Below, one piece after another: positions 37,946-38,801 of a DNA stretch of 38,801 nucleotides; the stretch's first letter is position 1; every line of letters begins with the position of its first letter. The stretch comes from Candidatus Binatia bacterium. Lineage in GTDB: Bacteria; Desulfobacterota; Binatia; UBA1149; CAITLU01. Made by a program: the position numbers and the translations under genes. The DNA is taken from positions 1 to 38,801 of the forward strand of contig DASXOZ010000077.1 in assembly GCA_036493895.1 (NCBI GenBank), written 5' to 3'. A model generated the notes under the pieces. It saw only the letters and a list, made by a program, of their open reading frames with translations, searched no databases and was not told the DNA's origin.

Positions 37946-38527
37946 ATGCCCGAAGAATCGGAAATCGAAACCGAACATCTCCACGAGGCGATCCACGAGG
38001 AGCTCGAGCGCGAGGGTGGGTCGCTGCTTCGCCGCATTGCGCTCAGCACGGCGATTTTCGCTGCCTTTGCGGCCGTCGCGGCGCTGGAGGCGGGCGGGAC
38101 GGTGAACGAAGCGCTGGCGCTCAAATCGGATGCGGCGCGACTTCAGGCGCAAGCCTCCGACCAGTGGGCGCACTACCAGAGCAGGGGCATCAAGAAGGCG
38201 ATTGCGGATGCCGCGGCCGAAGCGTGGAAGGCCGCGGACAAGACGCCTCCGCCGGCACTGGCGCAAGAGGCGGAGAAATATCTCGGCGAACAGGCCGAGA
38301 TCAAGAAGGCCGCCGAGGAGTTCGAGCATCAGCGCGACGAGAAGTCCGCCGAGGCGGAAGAGCTGCTTCACCATCACCACCGCTACGCGGACGCCGTAGC
38401 GATGTTCCAGGTTTCGATCGCTCTCGGCGCGATCGCAGCACTCACGCGACAACGCTCCATGTGGATGGGTTCCCTGTTGGTCGGCACCGGCGCGCTGGCG
38501 CTGCTGGTGCTGGCGCGCGTGTATTGA
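37946..38527 (+). CDS. DUF4337-like membrane protein
   Basis: 193 residues from the ATG at 37946 (SD agagga). An acidic N-terminus (EESEIETEHLHEAIHEELE) leads to a first membrane helix (ALSTAIFAAFAAVAALEAGG), a long helical coiled-coil-like periplasmic or cytoplasmic part (60-145: KSDAARLQAQASDQWAHYQS, EKYLGEQAEIKKAAEEFEHQ) and two C-terminal helices (FQVSIALGAIAALTRQR and SLLVGTGALALLVLARVY). This layout and the ASDQWAHYQ motif match DUF4337. No function is known. It stands alone after the Cys-rich gene. Confidence 0.88.
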   Translation: MPEESEIETEHLHEAIHEELEREGGSLLRRIALSTAIFAAFAAVAALEAGGTVNEALALKSDAARLQAQASDQWAHYQSRGIKKAIADAAAEAWKAADKTPPPALAQEAEKYLGEQAEIKKAAEEFEHQRDEKSAEAEELLHHHHRYADAVAMFQVSIALGAIAALTRQRSMWMGSLLVGTGALALLVLARVY

Positions 38528-38801
38528 CGGCTGCCGCCAGGTGCGTCGAATTTGCGCTCGGCCGGCGTGCCCGCGCTTCCCTCTCCGCCTTGCGGATGAG
38601 CTCGTCGAGGCCGGCCAGAACGGTCTCCCGCTTACTGCGCAGCGAGGCGGCCCGTCGCGCACGTTCCATCAGGGAAGTCTCGACGCTACTTCGAACGCCT
38701 TCTGAAGAGCGGTCGTCATCGCCGCGAAATGTATCCCCTTCCGTTCTCGTGGGGCAACCCCCAGGCACGACGGGATGCGTGGCATCAAGACCCGAGTGCC
38801 C
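38528..38801. other. Window end, no supportable gene
   Basis: The last 274 bases show a basic minus-strand frame (to 38768) that overlaps the DUF4337 gene and lacks an SD. I do not call it. A gene may start beyond the window edge. Confidence 0.4.

Noticed and set aside
38442..38768. Minus-strand 108-residue frame at the window end
   Set aside because: It overlaps the DUF4337 gene by 86 bases, starts at a GTG without SD and shows no recognisable motif; a shorter real gene cannot be excluded.

Overview
The window is high-GC (roughly two thirds G+C), densely coded bacterial chromosome with no rRNA, tRNA, CRISPR array, phage or plasmid genes that I can see. Many crotonase, acyl-CoA dehydrogenase, SDR and VOC genes sit among exported Cys-rich proteins with Thr-rich linkers, a dockerin-like EF-hand module and 'CGNG..E.CD' motifs. 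This mix suggests an uncultured deltaproteobacterial-type lineage (Binatota/Desulfobacterota-like). The assignment is inference from protein style; no marker gene here proves it.

Layout. 1-1.2 kb: a truncated YkgJ-like zinc/iron cluster protein and a PAPS reductase (cysH). 1.3-6.1 kb: exported proteins of unknown function (two of them Cys-rich), with a P-loop-less zeta-toxin-like kinase remnant between them. 6.3-9.7 kb: two crotonases on the minus strand flanking a lipoprotein and an exported W/Y-repeat protein. 9.7-13.4 kb: a small membrane protein, an HU-family protein with a structured leader, a class I DAHP synthase and a polytopic membrane protein. 13.5-16.2 kb: an SDR divergent from a TetR-GST pair. 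16.4-22.3 kb: two tandem exported di-heme (DUF1111-type) proteins facing an FG-GAP repeat protein and a Thr-linker exported protein. 22.9-28.2 kb: a PAF-acetylhydrolase-like hydrolase, an acyl-CoA dehydrogenase, a REP-associated tyrosine transposase (RAYT), a Nudix hydrolase and a DUF2059-like lipoprotein. 28.3-35.7 kb: a translationally coupled ankyrin/membrane-protein pair, a Csp-like copper protein, and a minus-strand run of LOG, SDR, FMN alpha-hydroxy-acid oxidase and VOC genes, then an SDR remnant. 35.8-38.5 kb: a 2OG-Fe(II) oxygenase, an exported Cys-rich protein and a DUF4337-like membrane protein.

The most striking structure is a dispersed 21-bp repeat with the core GGGGTCAGGCACC (inverse GGTGCCTGACCCC). 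I count about 33 recognisable copies at ten sites from 13.4 to 32.6 kb, as direct arrays, inverted pairs and long hairpins, mostly at gene boundaries. The only transposase in the window, a RAYT, is bracketed by oppositely oriented arrays of this repeat, so a REP/RAYT (BIME-like) system is the natural reading. Because the period is 21 bp, arrays can grow inside genes without frameshift. One array is translated in frame as seven WGQAP heptads at the N-terminus of a di-heme protein, and other copies supply or overlap the start codons of the Nudix and LOG genes. A second palindromic repeat family (22/25-bp units) occurs at 7.8 and 14.4 kb.

Annotation was done by reading alone. Family names rest on motifs recognised by eye, and start codons were chosen from Shine-Dalgarno sequences and family lengths.
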